From IMG/VR virus record IMGVR_UViG_3300024329_000071, positions 1 to 20,653 of that record: DNA of 20,653 bases, one strand, 5' to 3'. This document shows, one piece after another, positions 7,729 to 14,501 of this stretch (position 1 is its first letter; each line of letters starts with the position of its first letter). Origin of the DNA: a virus. The notes beneath the pieces are model-generated. The model did not search any database and was not told where the DNA came from. It was given only the letters and a program-made list of their open reading frames with translations. Position numbers and translations under genes: made by a program.

Positions 7729-8403
7729 TCATTCCTCGTTGTACAGATTATCGAATATTCGATTAACGTCTAAGGTGTAGTCTAGATCAGATTTAGAGTA
7801 ATGTACATGCTGAGACGGCTTGAAGTCAGGCGCACCTTCCCCCGTTTCAAACCACGCGGGATGCGTCACCCTCACACGGTTATTAGGAAGACCCACAATG
7901 TTTCCTGTCCAATCCCCCGCGTTTAATAGCTGCAATACATGAGCCTGCTTGTGTTGCGCAGGATCATCCGCAACATCCGTATCGGTGTAATCTACAGTAA
8001 ACATGTACTTTGCCGGAAAGAAAGTGCCGTCAATCTTTGCTAACCACGGACACGGGGAAGCCCTTTCCAACACATACGCCGCGTGAGTATGTGAGGGGCA
8101 GTCCCAAGGTTGTGCTTCATGTACTGCCATTGGTTTGGGCCAATCCTCTAACGGTTCGTCTGCAACTAAAGCCGTTATGGGCATTCGGGCCCACATAGCT
8201 CCGCCATGCACGTTCTCTCCCCCCTCTTCGTCCACCTCGCATCCCGTAAAAATAAGCTGAAAGCTTAAACAACGGTTAGGCATGGTAGTTACGGCTATTG
8301 CCATAGCGTGTAAAAATTCACCATGATAACGTTCATGGTTTACAGTATACTCGCGGCGAACCCAGCACTTGAAGTGTGGGATATTGCTCTGCAAAAACGG
8401 CAT
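7729..8403 (-). CDS. Conserved phage protein of unknown function
   Basis: 224 residues, rich in Trp, His and Asp, beginning MPFLQSNIPHFKCWVRREYTV. It continues with FHAMAIAV-like and FQLIFTGCE segments, then AMWARMPITALVADEP and HVHYSKSDLDYTLDVNRIF near the C-terminus. Proteins of this pattern occur between head and adaptor genes of marine phages; I know of no function. No membrane span or nucleotide-binding motif. The Shine-Dalgarno is poor, so translation may depend on coupling to the upstream gene, whose stop is 5 bases away. A minor virion component is plausible. Confidence 0.75.
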   Translation of the reverse strand: MPFLQSNIPHFKCWVRREYTVNHERYHGEFLHAMAIAVTTMPNRCLSFQLIFTGCEVDEEGGENVHGGAMWARMPITALVADEPLEDWPKPMAVHEAQPWDCPSHTHAAYVLERASPCPWLAKIDGTFFPAKYMFTVDYTDTDVADDPAQHKQAHVLQLLNAGDWTGNIVGLPNNRVRVTHPAWFETGEGAPDFKPSQHVHYSKSDLDYTLDVNRIFDNLYNEE

Positions 8404-8408
8404 TCAGG

Positions 8409-8753
8409 TTATTTTCTTTTAACCGCGCCACCTTTAGCATAACCTTTTTTCTTCATCATTGCGCCACCCATGCGGCGTTTTACTGCGCCGCCAGCCTTCA
8501 TTTTTTTAACGGCACCACCCGCTTTCATCTTCTTTGCTGCACCACCCTTGGCGTAACCTTTTTTCTTCATGTTAGATTTCCTCATCTCTCCTCCTGTGGC
8601 GGCGCGTTGTGGTTGAGCGGTCTTTGCCGCTGCGGCAAAATTTGCTGCCGTGGGCGCACCCTTTGTTCCCGGTTTTCGCATGGTTTCTTTTGATCCGGCA
8701 GCAATGCGCTTTCGTTTTTTATGTATGTTGTCGTATAAACCTGTTTTAGCCAT
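8409..8753 (-). CDS. Very basic repeat protein
   Basis: 114 residues from ATG at 8753, which overlaps the previous stop by one base (TAATG) and is preferred to an upstream GTG at 8765. The C-terminal half is made of short Lys/Gly/Ala repeats: KKKGYAKGGA occurs twice and KKMKAGGAV twice in tandem. The N-terminal part (LYDNIHKKRKRIAAGSKETMRKPG) is also basic. There are almost no acidic residues in the last 60. Such composition suggests binding to DNA or to an acidic surface, as in protamine-like or core proteins. That role is inference; the family is a recurrent small basic protein of marine phages. Confidence 0.75.
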   Translation of the reverse strand: MAKTGLYDNIHKKRKRIAAGSKETMRKPGTKGAPTAANFAAAAKTAQPQRAATGGEMRKSNMKKKGYAKGGAAKKMKAGGAVKKMKAGGAVKRRMGGAMMKKKGYAKGGAVKRK

Positions 8754-9040
8754 TAGCACTTCCACCTTTTTCTAGCCTGCCGCAAACGACTGTTTGGGTC
8801 TTTCGCAGCTTTTGGAAACTTCTTCATCTGACCCGCGGACCTTGCGCAGTAAGACTTGCGCCGTTTTGCAGCTTTACTGCCCGCTTTGACCTTGCCCGTC
8901 ACAGCCTTTTTTATCTTGGACCCCGGATTGGCTTTCCTGTGTGCCGCTAAACCCTTGGCACTCATTCCCGCACCGTCTTTAGTCTTGCGGTAATTTCCGC
9001 CCTTACCTGTTGTTTTTGGTATTGGTTTATCGTCAGACAT
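8753..9040 (-). CDS. Small basic Cys-containing protein (DUF6321-like)
   Basis: 95 residues. The N-terminus has GKGGNYRKTKDGAGMSAKGLAAHR, then RKANPGSKIKKAVTGKVK and SKAAKRRKSYCARSAGQMKKFP, ending RLRQARKRWKC. I recall this pattern as a domain of unknown function found in phages and marine bacteria (DUF6321, recalled, not checked). It has a very high Lys/Arg content and Cys at SYCARS and at the last residue. GAGG precedes the ATG by 5 bases. Next to another basic protein gene, so a shared DNA-contact role in the virion is possible but unproven. Confidence 0.78.
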   Translation of the reverse strand: MSDDKPIPKTTGKGGNYRKTKDGAGMSAKGLAAHRKANPGSKIKKAVTGKVKAGSKAAKRRKSYCARSAGQMKKFPKAAKDPNSRLRQARKRWKC

Positions 9041-9047
9041 AAAAACC

Positions 9048-9317
9048 TCAGTTAAAGAAAACAGTTACATCCGAAACATTGGTTAGCACAGCAAAACAAC
9101 CGTCAGGAAATAACATTCCCTCATCAGGAATGTACACGTTGTCATCCGTGTTGTCAGCAAACGCAAAGGTTAGCTGCACTGCTCCGTTTACGTCTTTATT
9201 CCTGAGAACTAACGCCGGACTTGTCCCACATTTGTAATGAATGGCTTTTACTCGGGCCCTGCCCGCAAAAACGGTGCCCGAAGCAGTTAAGTTGGTTGCT
9301 TTTACATCTGAAGCCAT
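9048..9317 (-). CDS. Small structural protein, paralogue of the adjacent gene
   Basis: 89 residues. It aligns end to end with the 90-residue protein encoded just upstream: MA-SDV near the start, LTASG, a G-x-AR motif, a TSP segment, GAVQL, an IPDEG/IPDDG motif and a final VTVFF/VTIFH. It is a small all-beta protein without membrane or enzyme features. AAGG lies upstream of the ATG. Probably a virion surface or tail protein; tandem duplication is discussed as a finding. Confidence 0.75.
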   Translation of the reverse strand: MASDVKATNLTASGTVFAGRARVKAIHYKCGTSPALVLRNKDVNGAVQLTFAFADNTDDNVYIPDEGMLFPDGCFAVLTNVSDVTVFFN

Positions 9318-9329
9318 TGTTTTAGCCTT

Positions 9330-9602
9330 TTAACTGTGGAAGATGGTCACCGAAGTACATCCTGTAAACGTAGAAACAAATATGTCACTTACACGAATGC
9401 CGTCATCAGGAATGTTAACAGAATGCGTAGAAGAAGCATCTAAATCCATGTCCAAGACTACCGCGCCGCTGTCTCCGTCCGTAACCGTAAATCGCGGGGA
9501 GCCTGTCGTAGTTTTAACTTGAACTTGCCGTATTCGGGCGGGTCCTAGACCCGCCGAACCCGTTGCAGTTAAACGCTTAGAGCGTACATCAGAGCCTGCC
9601 AT
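9330..9602 (-). CDS. Small structural protein, paralogue of the adjacent gene
   Basis: 90 residues beginning MAGSDVRSKRLTATGSAGLG, followed by PARIRQVQVKT, SPRFTVTDGDSGAVVLDMDL and VNIPDDGIRVSDIF, ending in VTIFHS. It shares the whole sequence plan with its downstream neighbour. AGGGG lies 7 bases before the ATG. The gene follows the decoration-like 151-residue protein by 10 bases. Structural role inferred from position and beta-rich composition. Confidence 0.75.
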   Translation of the reverse strand: MAGSDVRSKRLTATGSAGLGPARIRQVQVKTTTGSPRFTVTDGDSGAVVLDMDLDASSTHSVNIPDDGIRVSDIFVSTFTGCTSVTIFHS

Positions 9603-9612
9603 CTAGTTACCC

Positions 9613-10068
9613 CTAAACGTTGTTGCTCTGAGCATACACAACCGTTACAGCGCCGACACCGTTGCCAGTATTAGCTGTGGTCACAATCAGACGGTGATCG
9701 CCCGTCCCTGTGTTCAGCCATTTTGCTGTGCGGGTTGCATCAGTACCGGGACTAGCCGCAACAATACCTACAGCATTGCCTTGAATCGCGCCTGCCGCTG
9801 TCAAAGAAGTGGCTGCACCTACGCCGCCTAACCCCAGAGTTGTGGCCCCACCGCTCCAAGCCGTGGTCACGGTAATATCAATAGATATCAACTGGCTGTT
9901 GGCTGGAATTATAATGTCTGTGGTTGTGGTTGTAGCAGTCTGGTCAATCGCTGCTGTCTGAGACATTGCAACAAAGCCCGTGTTCTTCATGTCTGAACCA
10001 ACAGTCGTTCCAGTGGTGTTTTTAATGGTTCCGGCCTTAATAGGGCCTGAAAAAGTAGTCGTACCCAT
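9613..10068 (-). CDS. Decoration-like small beta protein
   Basis: 151 residues from ATG at 10068, which follows CAGGAG with 6-7 base spacing. An upstream TTG at 10095 would add nine residues but carries the Shine-Dalgarno inside its coding frame, so it is rejected. The protein starts MGTTTFSGPIKAGTIKNTTG and is Thr/Ala/Gly/Val-rich (ISIDITVTTAWSGGATTLGLGG), with AKWLNTGTGDHRLIVTTANTG near the end. I recall this family in marine phage and prophage head regions. First gene after the terminator that follows the major capsid gene, so it probably relies on read-through or an unrecognised promoter. Confidence 0.78.
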   Translation of the reverse strand: MGTTTFSGPIKAGTIKNTTGTTVGSDMKNTGFVAMSQTAAIDQTATTTTTDIIIPANSQLISIDITVTTAWSGGATTLGLGGVGAATSLTAAGAIQGNAVGIVAASPGTDATRTAKWLNTGTGDHRLIVTTANTGNGVGAVTVVYAQSNNV

Positions 10069-10143
10069 GTCAATCTCCTGTCTGGGTTTAGTCAAGCACA
10101 GGGTGCGCTTGTCAGGGAATAAATAACGTATAACACAAATTAA

Positions 10144-10179
10144 CCAAAAAGAAAGGGGCCCTTTGAACAGGCCCCTTCC
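10144..10179 (-). terminator. Rho-independent terminator after the capsid gene
   Basis: Read on the minus strand, an 8-base-pair stem AAGGGGCC/GGCCCCTT (arms at 10170-10177 and 10153-10160) encloses a 9-base loop. It is followed by TTCTTTTTGGTTA, a good T-tract. It lies 55-90 bases past the stop of the major capsid gene. A terminator here makes the capsid gene the last of the strongly expressed upstream block, as T-phi does after gene 10 of T7. Confidence 0.85.
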
Positions 10180-10189
10180 AAACTGACAC

Positions 10190-10223
10190 TGGCGGGCGTC
10201 TTAGAATACACTAGCCCCCGCCA
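10190..10223 (-). other. Imperfect hairpin between capsid stop and terminator
   Basis: On the minus strand TGGCGGGGGC pairs with GCCCGCCA across a 16-base loop, with two bulged bases. No T-tract follows directly. It lies 11 bases after the capsid stop codon. It could protect the 3' end of the capsid mRNA or assist termination; this is inference. Confidence 0.5.
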
Positions 10224-10233
10224 TTAGCCGTTT

Positions 10234-11145
10234 TTACGCTGCGCCCGGAGTTCCGAACACCGAACGCCAATCGGAAACACCAAACGAATAACGCTCACGC
10301 GCTTTAAAGCGCATGTTTCCAGTATCAAAGTCACCTTCCATTGCGGTTTTAATAGCCGCACGGTTGAAGTACTTGAAACCGTTTGGAGCGTCGGTCTTTA
10401 TGAAGTACGCATCGGTATCCGTGAGGAAGTGGTTTACAACCGCGCCCTCGGGCAACATACCCATGTTCTTCATTGCGTTGTTGTCGTTGTCCGCTGTTCC
10501 GCTACGCAGATTAGAGTTCAACACACGTTCCGCAATAAACTGAAGCTCTTTTGGAATAACCAGCTTCGTTCCGCGAACCGCAATCTTCAAACCACGCTCA
10601 TCGGTAAGACCCGCAATGTCAATTAGCATTTGCTCCAACGAAGTTTCGTTGAGGTCTGCTGCTGTAGCCAGAAGGTTAGTCTGGTTACCCGACAGAGAAG
10701 GGTGTGCGTTAGAACACAAGGCCACACCGTCGCCAATCGCATTTGCACCCGCCAAGAACGCGTTGTTCAGGATAGCTGCGGCTTTGATTTGCTTGGTTTG
10801 AGCCATCGACCGTGCCAGAGCTTTCGTGTACCGCGAAGCAAGACGATCATACAGATTGTCCTCAATCGCTTCCTCGGTAATCGAAAACGCAAGCGCAATG
10901 GTTTCGTGTGTGTAACGCGCCGTGTAGGTTTCCCGTGCCTCGTCAAACGAGATGGCAGTGCCCTCGCCTTTTGACGGTGCTGTTGAGAAGCCTCCGAGCA
11001 TAACTTCTTCTTCGAACGCCCGATCCGAGCTTTCTTCATCGAAGATTTCACTATGTTCGTTTTCATAACGACCATATTCCAGACCAAACAGCGCGTTAAG
11101 TCCGGGTTCTAGCTCTTTCGCTAGTTGTGCGCGAGAAATAGCCAT
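10234..11145 (-). CDS. Major capsid protein
   Basis: 303 residues. It begins MAISRAQLAKELEPGLNALFG and contains RYENEHSEIFDEESSDRAFEE, then KGEGTAISFDEARETYTARYTHE, AFSITEEAIEDNLYDRLASRY and LARSMAQTKQIKAAAILNNAF, with RFKARERYSFGVSDWRSVFG at the end. This plan matches the Mu gpT-like/HK97-fold capsid proteins of marine phages. AAGGGGG sits 7 bases before the ATG, one of the strongest ribosome sites here, and a terminator follows the gene, both fitting high expression. It sits after the decoration-like gene and downstream of the scaffold. Length is usual for the family, with no obvious cleaved delta domain. Confidence 0.88.
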   Translation of the reverse strand: MAISRAQLAKELEPGLNALFGLEYGRYENEHSEIFDEESSDRAFEEEVMLGGFSTAPSKGEGTAISFDEARETYTARYTHETIALAFSITEEAIEDNLYDRLASRYTKALARSMAQTKQIKAAAILNNAFLAGANAIGDGVALCSNAHPSLSGNQTNLLATAADLNETSLEQMLIDIAGLTDERGLKIAVRGTKLVIPKELQFIAERVLNSNLRSGTADNDNNAMKNMGMLPEGAVVNHFLTDTDAYFIKTDAPNGFKYFNRAAIKTAMEGDFDTGNMRFKARERYSFGVSDWRSVFGTPGAA

Positions 11146-11160
11146 TTGTTAGCCCCCTTC

Positions 11161-11811
11161 TTAAACGCCTGTCGAGGTCGCGGTAGTCTGCGAATCGAAA
11201 CGGCTGGTGGGTGAATTGAAGTGAGCATTGATGCGAACCAGCATCGGAATACCCGCGGAAGTGAAGTCACTATTAGCCTCATCGTCCGAAATACCTACAA
11301 TGCGAAGTGGCAGCGTTGCAGTGGTATTAATGGTACTAACTCCAAGCGCAGAGTCCGAGCTACCTGTTGCGGTAGAACCTGTCCGTGCAGAAGTTCCTAG
11401 AGACGCGTTAGCGAATACAGCGGCTTGCGCAGTAGCCCGATCAGTTAAGGAAGCGTCAGACGCGACCTTAAATACCTGCATCGGATTGTCTGCAACAAAG
11501 GCTTTGACAGGGTGGTTTGTGTCTACAGACACAGCACCCGATCCGGGCCAGTAGCTGATGAACACAGGCTTTTTCTGTGTTGCATCCATGTACTCTACGC
11601 CCATCAGTACACCGAGTGCTTGCGTAGTACCACCACTGGTGGCACCCGCATAATCAATAACGCCTGCCGCCAAAGGAACGACAAGACCATATTGATAAAT
11701 AGCATGGGTGTTGTTGGAAGCGATTTCATACTGAGTTACCCCAGTTGAATTAGTTGCGCTTCCCACTAGACCGACAGGACGAAGACCATAGGCAGTTTCT
11801 TGATTTGCCAT
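11161..11811 (-). CDS. Capsid-associated decoration-like protein
   Basis: 216 residues, beginning MANQETAYGLRPVGLVGSATN and rich in Gly, Ala, Thr and Ser. It contains YQYGLVVPLAAGVIDYAG, LGVLMGVEYMDATQKKPVFIS and a C-terminal PLRIVGISDDEANSDFTSAG. The pattern occurs directly upstream of the capsid gene in many marine phages and is usually annotated as a structural or head protein. AGGAG lies 9 bases before the ATG. No membrane span. Decoration or head-fibre function is inferred from its position and beta-rich composition. Confidence 0.75.
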   Translation of the reverse strand: MANQETAYGLRPVGLVGSATNSTGVTQYEIASNNTHAIYQYGLVVPLAAGVIDYAGATSGGTTQALGVLMGVEYMDATQKKPVFISYWPGSGAVSVDTNHPVKAFVADNPMQVFKVASDASLTDRATAQAAVFANASLGTSARTGSTATGSSDSALGVSTINTTATLPLRIVGISDDEANSDFTSAGIPMLVRINAHFNSPTSRFDSQTTATSTGV

Positions 11812-11836
11812 TTGATATTTCTCCTAGTAAGGCGGC

Positions 11837-12292
11837 TTACTTTATAGGACCGCCAAAGGTTATACGGGACTGACGATCAGGTTTGTTGATCGTCATGGTT
11901 GAGTGTGCATTCTCCCGCATCATATCTTGGTCAACTGCTTCCATCTGGTCTTTATTTCGGTTCGCGAAATACTCCGTCCGTTCAGCAATCGTCTCAATAG
12001 GAATGCGGGCAAGCATCAATCCGCCAACCCCAAACACACCAGCGTATTTACCTGTTTCAACTACCGGAGACTCAAAGTCAGGGTATTCGTCTTGACGAAC
12101 AAGTTCCCAACCTTCGCGCATCTTCGCGCTAATGTTCTTCCTATCGTCAAAGCCTTGCGTTTCCGCACGAATCCAACGATGCTTGTAACCTTCCGGTGCA
12201 GGCGGTGCGTCTAGCATAGACGGGGGAGCCCACGGCTTACGCGCAGCCGTCTTTTCCCTAGTTTTGTTAGCGCGAGGAGTTCTGTCTGTCAT
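11837..12292 (-). CDS. Head-region protein of unknown function
   Basis: 151 residues. A basic, Pro-rich start (TPRANKTREKTAARKPWAPP) is followed by EGYKHRWIRAETQGFDDRKN, REGWELVRQDEYPDF and ARIPIETIAERTEYFANRN. Similar proteins occur between scaffold and decoration genes in marine phages and have no function that I know. No enzyme motif or membrane segment. It follows the scaffold-like gene by 4 bases, so it probably takes part in head assembly. Confidence 0.72.
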   Translation of the reverse strand: MTDRTPRANKTREKTAARKPWAPPSMLDAPPAPEGYKHRWIRAETQGFDDRKNISAKMREGWELVRQDEYPDFESPVVETGKYAGVFGVGGLMLARIPIETIAERTEYFANRNKDQMEAVDQDMMRENAHSTMTINKPDRQSRITFGGPIK

Positions 12293-12296
12293 AGCC

Positions 12297-13136
12297 TTAA
12301 TCCTTCACGTATTTCGCGTATTCGCTTAATGGCACACCCAATTTTTTCGCTATTGCGACTTGGCTAGGAGTGAGTCTAACCTTCTTTCCAGTGCTGCGCC
12401 CAGAGGTACTTCTTGAAACTCCAGCAACCGTCTGTGCGGGCCGTCTACTGGTGTTATTTGCAGGCGTTCTGAACTTTTCAGAAATGCGCTGATCTAATTC
12501 ATTATAGTAGTCATCGCTCTGCGGGTCAAACCCTTCTTCTTCCACCAACTTCTTGTGGATTCCAAAAGCCGCAAAAGTCATGGCTTCGTCTTGACCAAAC
12601 CACTCGTTCTTTTCCGCCCAATCCTCGGCCTTTCGGTCAGGACGGCGCATCTGTTGTTGCTGCGGTTGAGCCTGTTGCTGCGGTTGTTGAGCCGCAGCCT
12701 CTTTTTGACGCTCTTGCTGCATTTTAGCCTGAGAAGCCCTGTCGTTCTCTATAGATAACGACGTTAACTTGCGTTGAGCCTCTACCGCGGCCTGAGTATC
12801 GCCCAACTCCATAGCACGGGCCATCTCTTTTTCAGTCTGAGCAAGCTGTGTCTCCACACGCGTGGTATATTCGTTGACGTAACTGTTATCCAAGCTGGAC
12901 ATACGCTCTTTTAACGAATTTGCCTCGGCCTGAACCTGCTTTGCGTAGTTCAAAGCCTCGTTTTCACGACGCTCCGCCTCTCGCATCTTCTTTGTAAGAC
13001 GATTTATGCGCGATTGCGTGGCGCTTTCCGCCTGTTCGAACTGATCCCCTGATTCTGCCTCAACGCTAGGCTCTACCGAAACCTCCGTTTCTTCAGAACT
13101 CTCTAGTTCTAACTCAATCTGATCATTTTCTGCCAT
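12297..13136 (-). CDS. Scaffolding protein-like coiled-coil protein
   Basis: 279 residues. The first 45 are very acidic (ELELESSEETEVSVEPSVEAES). Residues 43-130 form a charged helical coiled coil (RINRLTKKMREAERRENEALNYAKQ), residues near 145-165 are Gln-rich (PQQQAQPQQQQM), and the C-terminus is basic (GRSTGKKVRLTPSQVAIAKKLG). An acidic start, coiled coil and short basic C-terminal capsid-binding tail are features of phage scaffolds, and the gene precedes the capsid genes. AGGAG lies 6 bases before the ATG. No protease motif is seen. Confidence 0.8.
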   Translation of the reverse strand: MAENDQIELELESSEETEVSVEPSVEAESGDQFEQAESATQSRINRLTKKMREAERRENEALNYAKQVQAEANSLKERMSSLDNSYVNEYTTRVETQLAQTEKEMARAMELGDTQAAVEAQRKLTSLSIENDRASQAKMQQERQKEAAAQQPQQQAQPQQQQMRRPDRKAEDWAEKNEWFGQDEAMTFAAFGIHKKLVEEEGFDPQSDDYYNELDQRISEKFRTPANNTSRRPAQTVAGVSRSTSGRSTGKKVRLTPSQVAIAKKLGVPLSEYAKYVKD

Positions 13137-13145
13137 CTTTTTCTC

Positions 13146-13601
13146 CTAGAAATGCAAAATATCTTCAGGATTAGAGATTTTAGCCAAAACCTCGTCATCA
13201 TTAAGAATACGGACCTCGCCACCGTCGATCTTGAACCGCGAACCCGCGTAACGAGCAAACATTACCCAATCACCCTTCGCGCACCACGGACCATCTGGAA
13301 ACTTGTCCCCGTCCTGATACGCCAGTTCCCCGACCTTCAAGACATACCCAACCTGCGTAGACACAGATTGTTCCTCAACTACTTTATCCGGTAGATATAT
13401 GCCGCCCTCTGTCTGACCCTTTCCCTTGTATGGGAGAATCAACAGACGCCATCCCGTAGGACTAGGCATTTTTTCTAAAAGAGATTGACCCAAAGCTGAA
13501 GGGTCTAAAGTTGTCTGTACTTTCTCTTTATAAGCATCTTCTAAGTTCGCCACGCCCTTTTTGGCAGCGGCTAAGTCTATTGCATGTGCTTTAGTCAACA
13601 C
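13146..13601 (-). CDS. GroES-like co-chaperonin
   Basis: 151 residues, with a Cpn10-like domain from about residue 46 after a 45-residue helical extension. Visible hallmarks are GWRLLILPYKGKGQTEGGIYLPD (residues 50-72), which contains a mobile-loop-like segment with hydrophobic tripeptide IYL at 68-70, then GYVLKVGELA, KGDWVMFARYAGSRFKIDGGEV and NDDEVLAKI. It should cap the host GroEL ring and may alter the range of proteins folded, as T4 gp31 does for its capsid protein. GTG at 13601 or TTG at 13598 could start it; AGGAG is 4 or 7 bases away. It lies immediately before the scaffold gene. GroES assignment is strong; capsid as client is inference. Confidence 0.85.
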   Translation of the reverse strand: MLTKAHAIDLAAAKKGVANLEDAYKEKVQTTLDPSALGQSLLEKMPSPTGWRLLILPYKGKGQTEGGIYLPDKVVEEQSVSTQVGYVLKVGELAYQDGDKFPDGPWCAKGDWVMFARYAGSRFKIDGGEVRILNDDEVLAKISNPEDILHF

Positions 13602-13788
13602 TACGCTCCTGTTTATCTAGCAGGCCCTTGAGTTCCTGTTCCACATGATTCAGGGCCTCTAAGTTGCCCATAAGCTCACGATATTGCTCTAGTGATTTAA
13701 CGTTGCCGTACTGCATTAGATCGACAACGCCCTGTCTTCTTTCCCTTATAACGCGAAAAACAGCTTCTGCAACGCGTATCTCATCCAT
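13591..13788 (-). CDS. Small helical protein, function unknown
   Basis: 65 residues, nearly all helix-forming and charged (VFRVIRERRQGVVDLMQYG, YRELMGNLEALNHVEQELKG). It overlaps the start of the co-chaperonin gene by about 11 bases. I recall similar short proteins in marine phage head clusters. The best Shine-Dalgarno, GGGAG 9 bases from the ATG, lies in one arm of a possible hairpin. No known domain; a coiled-coil partner of an assembly protein is one possibility. Confidence 0.7.
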   Translation of the reverse strand: MDEIRVAEAVFRVIRERRQGVVDLMQYGNVKSLEQYRELMGNLEALNHVEQELKGLLDKQERSVD

Positions 13789-13798
13789 TCCCAGATTC

Positions 13799-13820
13799 TC
13801 CCATTTAATCTTATATGGGA
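13799..13820 (-). promoter_or_regulatory. Hairpin overlapping a ribosome binding site
   Basis: TCCCAT (13799-13804) and ATGGGA (13815-13820) can pair across a 10-base loop. On the minus-strand transcript the 3' arm supplies the GGGA of the only well-spaced Shine-Dalgarno for the 65-residue gene starting at 13788. The stem is short (6 pairs), so it may be only a weak translational control element. Confidence 0.3.
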
Positions 13821-13834
13821 AACCTACTTGTTTT

Positions 13835-14047
13835 TTAGTAAACGTGCAACGAGTCGTCCATAATTTTTATTGGCAAGCAATATGCAACCGCTCTGTCCGC
13901 TGTTGCTATACCATGAGTGCTGTAACGCTCTACAAGAGCCTCGGCTACCCTATTGCAAACGTTTAACTGGGAAAAATACAGATCATCCACAACTAATTTA
14001 CGTTCGCTCCCGTAGCCGAGATACAGCATGAGAACGAACGCGTACAT
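13835..14047 (-). CDS. Small protein of unknown function after the endolysin
   Basis: 70 residues beginning MYAFVLMLYLGYGSERKLVVDD. The first 12 residues are hydrophobic and could be a short membrane anchor or signal, but they lack a positive charge before them. The rest contains NVCNRVAEALVERYSTHG and ends PIKIMDDSLHVY. The ATG overlaps the endolysin stop by one base (TAATG) and has no clear Shine-Dalgarno, so it may be translated by coupling. Not recognised; possibly a lysis accessory. Confidence 0.6.
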   Translation of the reverse strand: MYAFVLMLYLGYGSERKLVVDDLYFSQLNVCNRVAEALVERYSTHGIATADRAVAYCLPIKIMDDSLHVY

Positions 14048-14499
14048 TAAAACACAACTTCAAAGTGTGGGGCGTCGATAAACGGCCTGCGACCCTGTGA
14101 TCTGCGAATGTCAATGTAGCTGTTCATTGCATTCTCTGCGCTACCCTCCCACGCACCAAGATCATCTATCGTCCACGCCGCGCCCCAACGGAGCTTTACA
14201 CCCGCAGCCTCGGCACCTTCCTTCATGGCGTCCGCAATCTCGTCGTATAGGTTGAGTTCCCAACGCCCCCCGTCGCAGTAAGCCATCAAATCAACGGCGT
14301 TACCGTCAATGTGTTTTGATTTCATGGTCTGCGAGGCCCCTTTTGCAACCAATGCGCGTTGCTCTTCTATTGTTCTCAACCCGCAGATGACCGAGAAGTC
14401 CTGTTTCGTTACGCCGATAGCGTATTTCACGACCGTTACCAGATCGTCGTTGACACCTTCTAGCCTTGATAGGCTTCGCTTTCCTAACTTGTATCCCAT
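14047..14499 (-). CDS. Endolysin, M15-type zinc peptidase
   Basis: 150 residues, a single catalytic domain of the VanY/L-alanyl-D-glutamate peptidase (M15) type that cuts peptide stems of peptidoglycan. Zinc ligands are predicted as His63 and Asp70 (SKHIDGNAVDL) and His145 (DAPHFEV), with Asp142 as catalytic residue. The seven-residue and three-residue spacings equal those I recall for T5 endolysin (His66, Asp73, Asp130, His133). ICGLRTIEEQRALVAKG is the usual helix before the first His. There is no signal peptide, so it needs a holin, which the upstream neighbour supplies. GGGGAAG lies upstream of the ATG. Confidence 0.9.
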   Translation of the reverse strand: MGYKLGKRSLSRLEGVNDDLVTVVKYAIGVTKQDFSVICGLRTIEEQRALVAKGASQTMKSKHIDGNAVDLMAYCDGGRWELNLYDEIADAMKEGAEAAGVKLRWGAAWTIDDLGAWEGSAENAMNSYIDIRRSQGRRPFIDAPHFEVVF

Positions 14500-14501
14500 A
14501 A

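Noticed and set aside
10069-10095. Upstream TTG start for the decoration-like protein
   Set aside because: The ATG at 10068 has a proper CAGGAG site, which would lie within the coding sequence if TTG were used.
10630-10974. Plus-strand open frame of 114 codons inside the capsid gene
   Set aside because: Fully antisense to the well-supported capsid gene; composition is Arg/Cys/Leu-rich and unlike a protein family.
13821-13850. Promoter before the 65-residue gene (TTTACT with CATATAAG)
   Set aside because: The spacer is about 21 bases and the -35 lies in the end of the preceding gene; too weak to call.
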